From contig NZ_BMHH01000012.1 of the NCBI RefSeq assembly GCF_014640615.1, positions 1-64,000 of the forward strand: a stretch of 64,000 nt of DNA. The letters are read 5' to 3'. Position 1 is the stretch's first letter; each line of letters begins with the position of its first letter. The position numbers were made by a program, and so were the translations under genes. This DNA comes from Paramesorhizobium endophyticum (GTDB taxonomy: Bacteria > Pseudomonadota > Alphaproteobacteria > Rhizobiales > Rhizobiaceae). Shown piece after piece: positions 7,695-16,026 of the stretch. The notes beneath the pieces are model-generated. The model did not search any database. It was not told the origin of the DNA and worked only from the letters and a program-made list of their open reading frames with translations.

Positions 7695-9497
7695 TTATAC
7701 GAAGCCCTTGGTGAGTTCCAGCGCCTGCCGCTCGAAAAGCCGCCGGTAGACGCCGTCCTTGCGCCGGATGAGCGCGGCATGGTTGCCCTCCTCGATCACC
7801 TTGCCGCGGTCGAAGACCAGCAGCCGGTCGAGCGAGCGCACGGTGGAAAGCCGGTGGGCGATGACAAGCGTCGTGCGGCCCACCATCAGCCGTTCCATCG
7901 CTTCCTGGATGAGCACCTCCGATTCCGAATCGAGGCTCGATGTCGCCTCGTCGAAGATCAGGATCGGCGCGTCGGCCAGGAAGGCGCGGGCAATGGCGAT
8001 GCGCTGGCGCTCGCCGCCGGAAAGCTTGACGCCGCGCTCGCCGACCAGCGTCGCATAGCCCTTGGGCAGGCCCATGATGAAATCATGCGCGCTGGCAAGC
8101 CTCGCCGCCCGCTCGATTTCCCGCATGGACGCGCCCGGCTTCGCATAGGCAATGTTCTCCGCCAGCGAGCGGTGGAACAGGATCGGTTCCTGCTGCACGA
8201 TAGCGATTTGCGCGCGCAGCGAAGCCTGCTGCACCTGCGACACATCCTGCCCGTCGATGAGGATCCGGCCCTCCATGACGTCGTGGAGCCTCTGGATCAG
8301 CTTGACGAAGGTCGTCTTGCCCGAGCCGGAATGGCCGACAAGGCCGACGCGCTGGCCTGCCGGGATCGACAGCGAGAAGTTCCGGTAGAGCGGCTCGGAA
8401 TGGCCGCCATAAAGGAAGGTGACGTTCTCGAAATCGATGCGCCCTTCCTCGATGGCGATCGGGAGCGCTCCCGGGCGGTCCGCGATGCCAAGGGGCTCCG
8501 CATGAATATCGACGAGCTCTTCCATTTCGTTGACAGACCGCTGCAGGTTGCGCACATGCATTCCTATATCGCGCAGATAGCCCTGCAGGATAAAGAAGGC
8601 GGTCAGCACGAAAGTGATGTCGCCCGCACTCGCCCGGCCTCCCGCCCATAGAATGATGGCAAAGCCGATGACCGCGGCGCGCAGCATAAGCAAGACGAGG
8701 CCCTGCGAGGTGCCGTTATAGGTGCCGCGCATCCAGCCGCGCCGCGTACGGTCGCGCCATTTCTTCATCACCCTGGCGAGGCGCGCATCCTCCCGTTTTT
8801 CCGCGCCGAAGGCCTTGACGACCGCATTGCACGAAACGGCATCGGCCAGCGCGCCGCCGAGCCGGGTATCCCATGCATTGGCCAGGCTTGCGGCGGGGGC
8901 GACGTAGCCCAATGACAGCGCGACGGTGAGGCCGATATAGAGGATCGAGCCCAGGGCGATGATGAGACCCATCATCGGCCAATACCAGCCGAGCAGCAAT
9001 GTGGTGCCGGCCAGCATGACGGCCGAAGGCAGAAGCGCCACCAGCAGGGTGTCGTTCAAGAGGTCGAGCGCCCATATGCCGCGCGTGATCTTGCGCACGG
9101 TTGAGCCGGCAAAGCTGTTGGCATGCCAGTCGCTCGAGAAGCGCTGCACGCGATGGAACGCATCGGCTGCGATCTCCGACATCATCTTCAGCGTCAGGTC
9201 GATGATGCCGATGAAGGCGAAATGGCGCATGAGCGTGGCGCCCGCCGAAAGCCCGAGCAGCACCAGGAAGGCAGTGATCGCCGCGTTCCACGCGGTTTCG
9301 TCTGTGGCCGCGCCGCGCGCCACGGCGTCAACCAGGCGCCCGGAATAAAGCGGCGTCAGGACATCCGCGACGGTGGCTACAAGCACGGTGCCGATGATGA
9401 GGGCGAGCCGTCCCGGCTGGCGCTGCCAATGAACGCGCAGGAATCGAAATACGCTGCGGAAGGCGTTGCCCGTAAGGGCATTGCGAAGAGAAGCCAT
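7695..9497 (-). CDS. ABC exporter, fused membrane and ATPase domains (ABCB/MsbA type)
   Basis: A half-transporter of about 600 residues that would act as a homodimeric exporter in the inner membrane. An N-terminal six-helix membrane domain (about residues 20-310) is followed by a nucleotide-binding domain with Walker A GHSGSGKTT, signature LSGGERQR, Walker B ILIFDEATSSLD and the switch AHRLST. All catalytic residues are present. The ATG at 9497 is preferred; a GTG at 9521 is in frame. Drugs, lipids or peptides are all possible substrates. A small leader ORF with a sequestered ribosome site lies about 175 bases upstream on the same strand, which suggests control by translation or attenuation. 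yoaK follows downstream. Confidence 0.9.
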   Translation of the reverse strand: MASLRNALTGNAFRSVFRFLRVHWQRQPGRLALIIGTVLVATVADVLTPLYSGRLVDAVARGAATDETAWNAAITAFLVLLGLSAGATLMRHFAFIGIIDLTLKMMSEIAADAFHRVQRFSSDWHANSFAGSTVRKITRGIWALDLLNDTLLVALLPSAVMLAGTTLLLGWYWPMMGLIIALGSILYIGLTVALSLGYVAPAASLANAWDTRLGGALADAVSCNAVVKAFGAEKREDARLARVMKKWRDRTRRGWMRGTYNGTSQGLVLLMLRAAVIGFAIILWAGGRASAGDITFVLTAFFILQGYLRDIGMHVRNLQRSVNEMEELVDIHAEPLGIADRPGALPIAIEEGRIDFENVTFLYGGHSEPLYRNFSLSIPAGQRVGLVGHSGSGKTTFVKLIQRLHDVMEGRILIDGQDVSQVQQASLRAQIAIVQQEPILFHRSLAENIAYAKPGASMREIERAARLASAHDFIMGLPKGYATLVGERGVKLSGGERQRIAIARAFLADAPILIFDEATSSLDSESEVLIQEAMERLMVGRTTLVIAHRLSTVRSLDRLLVFDRGKVIEEGNHAALIRRKDGVYRRLFERQALELTKGFV

Positions 9498-9671
9498 GAT
9501 ACTTGCCGGATGCAGCCGCACCCGGTCCCAAAAATCAGAAAATCAGGGAGATAACGCCGCGAAGGGGGAACCGTTCTCGACGGCGCGCAACAATACCGGG
9601 CTCGCCTCGTCTGGAGGCGCCCGGGCGGCAGCCGTCTTGACGCTTTTGCGCGGCGAGCGGTCGGATTTGAC

Positions 9672-9728
9672 CTAGCCGCGCGTATGCCTCAAGCCGCTGC
9701 CTCGCTGAGAAGAACCGAATGCTGGCAT
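9672..9728 (-). CDS. putative 18-residue leader peptide before the ABC exporter
   Basis: On the minus strand a perfect AAGGAGG followed by CTACGA precedes ATG at 9728, which opens a frame for MPAFGSSQRGSGLRHTRG ending in TAG at 9672. The frame is too short for gene finders, but its ribosome site is the best in this part of the window. It lies inside nested hairpins and about 175 bases before the ABC exporter start on the same strand. This is the geometry of a regulatory leader ORF. No homologue was recognised, and translation is an inference. Confidence 0.45.
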   Translation of the reverse strand: MPAFGSSQRGSGLRHTRG

Positions 9729-9745
9729 TCGTAGCCTCCTTGAGG
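9687..9745 (-). promoter_or_regulatory. structured leader: hairpins covering ribosome site and start codon
   Basis: On the minus strand an outer stem CCTCAAG/CTTGAGG (9739-9745 with 9687-9693) overlaps the AAGGAGG ribosome site. A 7-bp hairpin (CGAATGC at 9725-9731, GCATTCG at 9716-9722) encloses the ATG of the 18-codon leader ORF. Both initiation signals can thus be masked, as in translational attenuators or RNA thermometers. The flanking 9522-9671 and 9746-9890 show no supported gene. Confidence 0.45.
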
Positions 9746-9892
9746 ACAGGGAATAGGGAATAAACTCGATAAATAAAGAGAATGCTTTTGCCAAGCCCCC
9801 TTAAGACTCGTTCATCCGGCGGCGTGGCCGAAGGGCAACATATGCCGGAATACTATATTCAGAGTATTCACTTGTTGATTGAAACGCTCCAA

Positions 9893-9933
9893 AAACGCCG
9901 AACGCGGCGAAGCGCAAGGCTCCGCCGCGTTCG
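9893..9933 (-). terminator. intrinsic terminator after the LptA-like gene
   Basis: An 11-bp perfect stem, CGAACGCGGCG/CGCCGCGTTCG (9923-9933 with 9899-9909), is followed on the minus strand by GCGTTTTTGG, giving a moderate U tract about 20 bases after the stop of the LptA-like gene. Confidence 0.7.
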
Positions 9934-9951
9934 AATAAAGAAACTGAATGA

Positions 9952-10212
9952 TCAGCTCTTTTTCTTCAGGGCGTGGTTTCCGGGCGCTTCGATCAGAATC
10001 TTGTCGCCATCCTTGGAGATGATCGCCCGTTTCATCTTGATGGTCGTGTTTCCCTGGGTAATCACGACGTGCCCAGCCGCATGCGTCTTCTGGTCTTTAA
10101 CTTTGATGGTGTCGGCCTGCACCTGAAAATCGCTGACGGTTTCGGTGGCGGCAAATGCCACGCCGTTCAGGGCGAACAAAGAGACCGTTGCGGCGATAAG
10201 TAGCTTATTCAT
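9952..10212 (-). CDS. small periplasmic LptA/OstA-like protein
   Basis: An 86-residue secreted protein. A Sec signal (MNKLLIAATVSLFALNGVAFA) precedes a short beta-rich segment, QADTIKVKDQKTHAAGHVVI then TQGNTTIKMKRAIISKDGDK, which resembles one LptA/OstA repeat (QAD-x-I-x-V ... A-x-G-x-V-x-I-x-QG). True LptA is about twice as long, so this is a single-repeat relative and may not be the lipopolysaccharide-transport bridge. The start is fixed by AAGGAGG seven bases before the ATG at 10212; the longer frame to 10239 lacks one. It lies about 105 bp downstream of the NfrB-like gene on the same strand, so a shared role in envelope polysaccharide is possible. Confidence 0.6.
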   Translation of the reverse strand: MNKLLIAATVSLFALNGVAFAATETVSDFQVQADTIKVKDQKTHAAGHVVITQGNTTIKMKRAIISKDGDKILIEAPGNHALKKKS

Positions 10213-10317
10213 AGGTCGTACCTCCTTATGGTAGAACAAGGACAGGATATGACCCGTTTGTGTTCGTCTTTGGCAGGCGAAGTAAATTTCACGTGACCGT
10301 AAAATAATACAATTCGT

Positions 10318-12495
10318 TCACGCATTTCCCCGAAGAAAGAACGAGAAATCTTCTTCGGCGCCGCTCTCGAATCCGGACGGTTCGGATTGCTCGGCCAAAC
10401 GCCTCTGCTCATCCAGGGCGCATTGCAGCATGTCCCGGTTGATGATGTTCTTGGCTACGAGATAGCTGCCTATCAGCCCGTCTCTCTCGGGCGAGTATTT
10501 CAGCATCGCCTTGTCGAATGCCTGCCTGGAGATGAACCCCTGCTCGACGATGAGGTCGCCCAGAAGGGGCGTATCGGTGCCCAGAAGCGATTGCTGCCGC
10601 CTCACATTTGCATTGGTAAGAAGGCGCAGGCCCGCCATGATGTCCCGGTCGCGTGCGATGAATTGGCGGGGCATGTACCCCAGCGCATCGCGAATCTGCT
10701 CCTGCGCGGTTTCGGATAGGGGGATGGCTGTTGCAAGGCGCAATTTGCCTTCTCCATCCGGCAGCGCCAGGATACGCCAGCGCACGCTGAGCTCGGTCGG
10801 GAAGAGGGCCTTCGCCGCAAGCACGTCGGCTTCGGTCACGGAGGTGAGATCGAGATCGGACTGGAAGGCGATCGCCTCGGCCAGCACCTCTTCGGCCAGC
10901 CACCCTTCCTGCACGAGGATGCGTCCGAAAGGAATGTGCCTCGCGCTTTGCTTTTCGAGGGCGGCCTGAAGATGCTCCTCATCGATCGCGCGCCAGGACA
11001 GGAGAAGTTCGCCGAGCTTGACGCGCTCGATAGGCACCCTGCTCGCGTAGGACGAGTCGGTGAGTACCCCGTCCCAGACGAGTGGGGTCCCCAAGCAGAG
11101 ATGCGACAGATATTGCCTCCAGGCCCGCGCCAAAGCCATGGCTCTCACGAAGTGGCCGATGACGGCGCGCGGCGCCGATAATAGCCCGTGCTGCCAGCCG
11201 AATGTGCTGCCGGTGAAATAGGCGCGCTGGATGATGCGTAAGGCGAACAGAAGCGCATTCAGCAGCAGGAGAAGTTCGATCCATCTTTTCGAGATCAGGA
11301 GCGGCAGCTCATTGTCGGTCAGCATTCCGCTCGCTTCGCCCAAATCGAACAGCGCATATTGCGCGCCGACGAAATAGGCGAGGATCGCCAGGAAAACCGT
11401 CACCGCGATCTTGCGGTCGCGCAAGAGAAAATAACGCTCAGTGAGAGAGCCATGCCAGCCGTAAGTGGCCCAGCTCTGGAAGCAAATGCCGAGCGCCCAT
11501 TGTGCCTTGTGCCGGTACGAGGCGCGAAAACTGTTCGGAAAATATTTCCGCACGCGAAGCGGCATGGTTGCGGTCGCCGTCTTCTCCTTGCCGTAGCCGA
11601 ACCAGGTGGAGCGCCGCATACGGTATTGAACAGGAAGCCGCGCGAGGACAGGCCGCATACCGTGATCGGCGAGGCGCAGGCCGATGTCATAATCCGCCGT
11701 CAGCGTCTCTGTGTTGAACGGCCGGTTGCCTGTCTCCTTCGAAAGTGTCGTGAGCGCACGGCGCGAAAAGCAGGTGCCGGTTCCCGGAAGAGGCACCGTC
11801 CTGGTAAGCCCCTCGCGCACAAGCAGGTCTTTGCCCTGCCATTCCGCGAACTCGTCCATGTAGACGCCGGCCACCAGCTCGTGCCAATCACGCGCCAATG
11901 AGGCGACCGGAAGCTGTATGACGTCCTTGCGCGGCAAAAGATAATTGAAGAGCTGCAATTCCAGCGGATGCAGAATATCCTGGCAGTCGTGAAGCACGAC
12001 GCCGGCAAAGTGCATTCCATGCCGGGTTTCGTAATCGAAAATGGCCTGGACTATCCAGTTGAGGCAGTCTGCCTTGCAGGTCGGGCCGTCATGGGGCACC
12101 TCTATGCGCGTGATCCGCTCGTAGCGCTCCGCCAGGCGCTCGACTTCCTCGGTGGTCGAGGCATCGTTGCGATAGGTGCCGACAAAAATCCTGTAGCTCT
12201 GGTAATCGAGCGCCTTCAGCATGTTTTCCAGCATGGGCGCGGTCACGTCATATTCGAGCCAGGCCGGAACCATGATGGCGATGGGCTGCTCCGGCCGGTC
12301 CCGCAATTGTTCAGGCTTCAGCGGCTTATAACGGCGCTTGGCGGCGAGCCTCGCCCTTATCGTCCGCATCCAGAAACAGGCATCGACGAAAAGATCGTCT
12401 ATGCCCGACACGAGGAGAAGGCTCGCGACGATGACCGTGGCAAACCCCAGCCAGCGGTAATAATCCGCTAGAAAATGCGATAAATCAGGGGCCAT
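10318..12495 (-). CDS. NfrB-like membrane glycosyltransferase with C-terminal MshEN (c-di-GMP) module
   Basis: A 725-residue inner-membrane protein. One N-terminal helix (about 15-32) is followed by a GT2-type glycosyltransferase domain (about 70-350) with HDCQD at 169-173 in the place of the metal-binding aspartates and TADYDIGLRL at 266-275 in the place of the catalytic TED motif. Helices follow at about 360-440. From about 490 to 710 there are two half-copies of an MshEN/T2SSE-N module (VKLGELLLSW ... LQAALEKQ and LLGDLIVEQGFISRQAFDKA). This is the layout of E. coli NfrB, the phage N4 adsorption protein, which makes a secreted polysaccharide when c-di-GMP binds its MshEN domain. The secretin-like partner NfrA is absent here. 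The start is the ATG at 12495, with a weak ribosome site. Confidence 0.8.
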   Translation of the reverse strand: MAPDLSHFLADYYRWLGFATVIVASLLLVSGIDDLFVDACFWMRTIRARLAAKRRYKPLKPEQLRDRPEQPIAIMVPAWLEYDVTAPMLENMLKALDYQSYRIFVGTYRNDASTTEEVERLAERYERITRIEVPHDGPTCKADCLNWIVQAIFDYETRHGMHFAGVVLHDCQDILHPLELQLFNYLLPRKDVIQLPVASLARDWHELVAGVYMDEFAEWQGKDLLVREGLTRTVPLPGTGTCFSRRALTTLSKETGNRPFNTETLTADYDIGLRLADHGMRPVLARLPVQYRMRRSTWFGYGKEKTATATMPLRVRKYFPNSFRASYRHKAQWALGICFQSWATYGWHGSLTERYFLLRDRKIAVTVFLAILAYFVGAQYALFDLGEASGMLTDNELPLLISKRWIELLLLLNALLFALRIIQRAYFTGSTFGWQHGLLSAPRAVIGHFVRAMALARAWRQYLSHLCLGTPLVWDGVLTDSSYASRVPIERVKLGELLLSWRAIDEEHLQAALEKQSARHIPFGRILVQEGWLAEEVLAEAIAFQSDLDLTSVTEADVLAAKALFPTELSVRWRILALPDGEGKLRLATAIPLSETAQEQIRDALGYMPRQFIARDRDIMAGLRLLTNANVRRQQSLLGTDTPLLGDLIVEQGFISRQAFDKAMLKYSPERDGLIGSYLVAKNIINRDMLQCALDEQRRLAEQSEPSGFESGAEEDFSFFLRGNA

Positions 12496-12864
12496 CAGAT
12501 CGCGGGCCTGCCCAGAACCGCCGTGCCGGTGCTTTTATGGAATGCCTTCAGGCTGCTGGCCTCGCTCCCGGATGGGCGCGAAGCTCGGCTCTTTGTTTGG
12601 TCAATCGACGGAACTTGCAAGATACTCAACTCTCTTCTGCTATCGACAGATAACTGGCGCATCGCGAGAGATGCGGACGCAATTCGCCTGCGGGGGCGCC
12701 TAAAGACAAATTAAATTTTGGAAAGAATTAGGCCGAAGGCAGGGTTTTTTGGCCTTATTGTGTACTATAATGATACGCGGCCCGAAAATTCACTCAATTG
12801 TGTTCGCGTGGAGCATTTCTATTCGATTTTTAATCATATTAATTCTTCTCCCCCGTAGAGGAGG
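12496..12864. other. intergenic region without a supported gene
   Basis: Between the starts of the NfrB-like gene and the terminator hairpin of the CorC/HlyC gene. The stretch 12715-12860 is AT-rich and likely carries the NfrB-like gene's promoter. Short frames on either strand have no ribosome site or recognisable product. Confidence 0.4.
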
Positions 12865-12891
12865 CGTCACGGGCAATATGCGCCCGTGACG
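12865..12891 (-). terminator. stable hairpin directly after the CorC/HlyC stop
   Basis: A perfect 10-bp stem, CGTCACGGGC/GCCCGTGACG (12865-12874 and 12882-12891), with a 7-base loop, begins 6 bases after the stop codon. There is no U tract on either strand, so it may protect the 3' end or end transcription only weakly. Confidence 0.45.
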
Positions 12892-12897
12892 GAAAAA

Positions 12898-14241
12898 TCA
12901 TGCCTCCGTGGAGGGCGGAGGGGTGATCCGTGTGGTCAGGAGCTTGTCGATCCGGCGTCCGTCCATGTCGACGATCTCGAAGCGCCACCCACCATATTCG
13001 AAATAATCACCCGCCTCGGGCAGGCGTCCGAGCTGGAACAGCGCGAACCCTGCCAGCGTGTGATAGTCGCCATCCTCGGGCGGAACCATGCCCAGCCGCT
13101 GGAATGCGTCATAGGCGGGCATCATGCCGTCAATTAGCAGCGAGCCGTCCTCACGCTCGACGACGTCAGGCTCTTCGCCTTCCACATCCGGCAAGTCGCC
13201 GGCGATGGCTTCGAGAAGGTCGGTCTGGGTGACGATGCCTTCGAGGCTGCCATATTCGTCGATGACGATGGCAAGGCGCACCGGTGCGCTCTTGAACTGC
13301 TCGAGCACCCGGAAGACGGACATCGACTCATGCACGATCACGGGCTCGCGCATCACGGCCATGGGGTCCAGCGGCTTGCCGTCCAGCACCAGGTCGAGCA
13401 GGTCCTTCTTGAGGATCATACCCAGCGGCTCGTTGATGTCGCCGCGGCCCACCAGCAACTGCTCATGATGGCATTCGCGGATGGCGCGCAGGATTTCCTC
13501 CTGGCTGTCGTCGGCATCGACCCAATCCACCTCCATGCGCGGGGTCATGATGTCGCTGATCCGGCGGTCGCCAATGTTGAAGACGCGCTCGACCACTTCC
13601 TTCTGCGCCTGGTGCAGCAGCCCTGCCTCCTGGCTGGCGGCGACCAGAAGCTTCAATTCCTCCGGGGAATGAAGCGAGCCCTCGCCGGTGCCCGGTTGCA
13701 GGCCGCACAGCCGCAGCACGAGATTGCCGAGACCGTTCAAGGCAATGATTGCGGGACGCAGCAGGAAAAGGAACCATTGCAGCGGCCGGGCTATCCAGAG
13801 CGCCGTTTCCTCACTGCGTTGCAGGGCGAGACTTTTCGGGGCGAGCTCACCCAGCACGATATGCAGCGCCGTGATGATGATGAATGAAATCGCCACGGCG
13901 ATAGCGTGGGAGCTTGCCACAGCGAGCGTGTCGGGCAGGATGAGGCGCGTCAGCGGCTCGATCAGATGCGCAAGTGCCGGTTCGCCGACCCAGCCCAGCG
14001 CCAGGGACGAGATGGTGATGCCGAGCTGTGTCGCGGCAAGATTGGCGTCGAGACGATCGACGGCGCGTTGCAGGACGGCTGCGTTCATCCGCTTGGCCGC
14101 GACGAGCTCCGCCACGCGGCTGCGGCGCACGGCGACCAGTGAAAACTCGGCTGCGACGAAGAATCCATTTGCAGCCACAAGGAAAAGGACAGCTATTATT
14201 CCAAGAATATCAGGCAGACTACTGCCATCGCCGCTAGGCAT
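12898..14241 (-). CDS. CorC/HlyC-family (CNNM, CBS-domain) membrane protein
   Basis: A 447-residue protein with the usual three-part build: a DUF21/CNNM membrane domain (about 1-190, with AEFSLVAVRRSRVAELV and ATQLGITISSLALGWVGEP), a CBS-domain pair (about 205-335, starting RISDIMTPRMEVDWVDADD), and a C-terminal CorC_HlyC domain (about 350-440, DYHTLAGFALFQLGRLPEAG). CNNM/CorC proteins export Mg2+ or Co2+, and the CBS pair senses nucleotides; the old 'hemolysin' label has little support. Start ATG 14241 is preceded by GAGGAAAAC. It is a single gene with a 9-bp stem-loop about 50 bases before the start and a hairpin after the stop. Confidence 0.88.
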   Translation of the reverse strand: MPSGDGSSLPDILGIIAVLFLVAANGFFVAAEFSLVAVRRSRVAELVAAKRMNAAVLQRAVDRLDANLAATQLGITISSLALGWVGEPALAHLIEPLTRLILPDTLAVASSHAIAVAISFIIITALHIVLGELAPKSLALQRSEETALWIARPLQWFLFLLRPAIIALNGLGNLVLRLCGLQPGTGEGSLHSPEELKLLVAASQEAGLLHQAQKEVVERVFNIGDRRISDIMTPRMEVDWVDADDSQEEILRAIRECHHEQLLVGRGDINEPLGMILKKDLLDLVLDGKPLDPMAVMREPVIVHESMSVFRVLEQFKSAPVRLAIVIDEYGSLEGIVTQTDLLEAIAGDLPDVEGEEPDVVEREDGSLLIDGMMPAYDAFQRLGMVPPEDGDYHTLAGFALFQLGRLPEAGDYFEYGGWRFEIVDMDGRRIDKLLTTRITPPPSTEA

Positions 14242-14686
14242 GTTTTCCTCATATGTTCATTGGCCAAAGGCCGCATCGGTCAGGTGCCGGGCTATCACGG
14301 GAGTGCTGATAGCCCAGCATAAAGTAGACGCTATGCCGCCGCGCGTACAGAGGTGTAGGGCGAAAAGGCCTTCGGAAGGTTTATCTTGCACGAAAATATG
14401 CCCGGCATCCGCTCGGATAATGCCTGGTCAACCGCGCGGCGCTGTCTCCCACGGTTGCAATCATCCGCAGCAGCCAGCGCGGCGCGCTTTTCTCGGCGAC
14501 GGCTATGCCCTGCGTTTCGAGCAATCGGGGGACGAAAGCCAATTATAGTTCGTCTCGCTCTCATATGTTTTGTATTTCTACTCAAAACTACCAATAAATT
14601 GGGATAATATAGCCATATATAGGCAACATTATATTATCTGATTGCTAAAATATTCTCACATTTTTACAGTAATACAGAAAAATAAC
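14242..14686. other. intergenic region with a 9-bp hairpin in the CorC leader
   Basis: A perfect inverted repeat, GGGCTATCA/TGATAGCCC (14289-14297 and 14307-14315), lies 48 bases before the CorC/HlyC start and could act in its mRNA leader. The segment 14330-14550 is GC-rich like coding DNA, but no frame gives a recognisable protein; it may be a gene remnant. The segment 14560-14686 is AT-rich promoter-like DNA. Confidence 0.35.
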
Positions 14687-14714
14687 CTTGAATTATTTTA
14701 AGAATCACCCTTTA
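14687..14714 (+). promoter_or_regulatory. heat-shock-sigma-like promoter of the third sRNA
   Basis: CTTGAA (14687-14692) and CCCTTTA (14708-14714) separated by 15 bases fit the RpoH consensus (CTTGAA, then CCCNATNT) in the -35 box and in the start of the -10 box. Transcription would begin near 14721, two bases before the first hairpin. Confidence 0.45.
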
Positions 14715-14719
14715 AGTTA

Positions 14720-14822
14720 CAGCAGTCGACGGGTCGCTCCTCCCACTCTTCACGTCGACTGTTCCCCTCTGGAGGTCATAACCTTCAGCATTGGCCGGGC
14801 TGAAAAGTCCGGCCTTTTTTAT
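14720..14822 (+). ncRNA. third putative sRNA with a CUCCUCCC loop
   Basis: A 9-bp perfect stem, CAGTCGACG/CGTCGACTG (14723-14731 and 14753-14761), presents CTCCTCCC (14737-14744) in its loop. A short self-complementary CCTCTGGAGG follows, then a terminator hairpin (14793-14800/14807-14814) with a run of eight T. Unlike the pair near 1.4 kb, only one anti-SD loop is present and the terminator loop is GAAAA. It lies in the 646-bp spacer between two minus-strand genes, so it must be an independent unit. It is probably related in function to the first two but not the same family member. Confidence 0.65.
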
Positions 14823-14887
14823 TGGCGAAAATTAAGGAAGGGGCGGCCGCATGGCGACAGCCGATCATGGGCTGACGCCGGTTGAGT

Positions 14888-15637
14888 TTACGGCTCGCTG
14901 CGGACGCGCTGGATGAAATGCCAGAGGCTGACTCCTGCCGAAAGGAGCATGGCGCCTATAAACGAATATTGGCCGGTGGTGATGGCGGCGATGCCCGAGG
15001 CGACGGTGCCGATCAGGCCCAGGGTTTCCGGTTTTGCCACAATCGAGCCGATGGAGGCGCTGCTCTGCCATGCCTTGCCGGGCGCCGGCTCTCCCGGGAC
15101 AATGGCGGGTCCTCCACTGTTGCCGGTGGCAAGCGCCAGGGCGCGCGTCCTGACGCGTCCGACCCGGTTCGTCCAGCCATTGCCGAAGACGCTGAAGGTG
15201 GATAGCGTTTGCAGCCAGGCCAGCCGCCGGTCGCAGAGCGTGTTGATGAGATAATCCACGCTTTGGTTGTTGACGGCCTGAATCGTATGAATGCCGATAA
15301 GCCCGTCCGCATCGGCCCCGACGATTTCCTGCAGGGTCATCGACGCCCGCGGCACCCCGGAATTGACCGCGAAGTCGAACATCGCGTAATCGAGACCCGC
15401 AGGCAGGCTGTCGCCGCTGATCCTGTTCCAGTATTCGGCCTTATAGATCTGCTGTGCTTCCTGCCGGTTCAGATCCTCTACGTCTTCGAGCGTGGCAGGG
15501 TGCCCTTCCCACGCCGAAAGCGTCGCCTGGGTAATGCCCATATTGGTGGCGCCGCCGGGATCAGCAGGGTTGTTGGCGAATCCGCCTTCCTCGGCAAAAA
15601 TATACTGGATGCATTTGGGAAAGATACCTTGAGCCAT
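14888..15637 (-). CDS. GH108 N-acetylmuramidase with C-terminal membrane segment
   Basis: A protein of about 249 residues. The first 170 residues are a glycoside hydrolase 108 (ZliS/DUF847) lysozyme domain: the catalytic glutamate is in the FAEEGGFANNPADPGGATNMG motif region near residue 13, followed by AEYWNRISGDSLPAGLDYAMFDFAVNSG and the C-terminal peptidoglycan-binding part with IQAVN and RLAWLQTL. The tail carries a hydrophobic helix (about 205-235), absent from many phage enzymes, which could anchor it in the membrane. There is no signal peptide and no phage neighbours, so this is an orphan (domesticated?) endolysin. Start ATG 15637 follows AAAGGAACC. Confidence 0.82.
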   Translation of the reverse strand: MAQGIFPKCIQYIFAEEGGFANNPADPGGATNMGITQATLSAWEGHPATLEDVEDLNRQEAQQIYKAEYWNRISGDSLPAGLDYAMFDFAVNSGVPRASMTLQEIVGADADGLIGIHTIQAVNNQSVDYLINTLCDRRLAWLQTLSTFSVFGNGWTNRVGRVRTRALALATGNSGGPAIVPGEPAPGKAWQSSASIGSIVAKPETLGLIGTVASGIAAITTGQYSFIGAMLLSAGVSLWHFIQRVRSEP

Positions 15638-15783
15638 CCCGGTTCCTTTCAACTCTCAACCCATGCGGCATGAAGCTTAGGTCGATAAAGTTGAAAACTT
15701 CCATAATCGATGCCGAGACTTTTATTATTCAATAATAATAGCGCGGCGTCGTTAGTCTTGGATTTACCTTTGGTGTTGTAGAT

Positions 15784-16026
15784 TTAATCCCATTCCAGAT
15801 GGGAAAGCGCGGGTATTCTTGCGATGTCAGGTAGATTAAGGATTGGAGGGGTGCGGTAGACGGTAGCCGGGACGTGTCCGACAAGAACGGTGCGGTAGGA
15901 GCGTTTGCGCTGCCTGATCCGCGTAGATCGCGAACGGATCAATTGAAGTTTTGATTGCCGTAATTTCCCGTAAAACCGATTGGAAAGCCACCCCCGCTTT
16001 CTCTTTGATTTCTTCAGGTCTGCCAT
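15784..16026 (-). CDS. small very basic hypothetical protein
   Basis: An 80-residue frame starting with ATG at 16026, preceded by GAGGGGGAT at suitable distance. The first 45 residues are rich in lysine and arginine (KKSKRKRGW, RSRSTRIRQRKRSYR), and the rest is proline-rich and hydrophobic. It stands alone in an AT-rich spacer between the GH108 gene and ku, with its own upstream promoter-like region. No family was recognised. The good ribosome site and lack of a competing gene support it. Confidence 0.45.
   Translation of the reverse strand: MADLKKSKRKRGWLSNRFYGKLRQSKLQLIRSRSTRIRQRKRSYRTVLVGHVPATVYRTPPILNLPDIARIPALSHLEWD

Noticed and set aside
15784-16026. The basic 80-residue ORF as a DUF1127 protein linked to the sRNAs
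   Set aside because: DUF1127 proteins have a different arginine-rich core, and the ORF is not next to an anti-SD sRNA.
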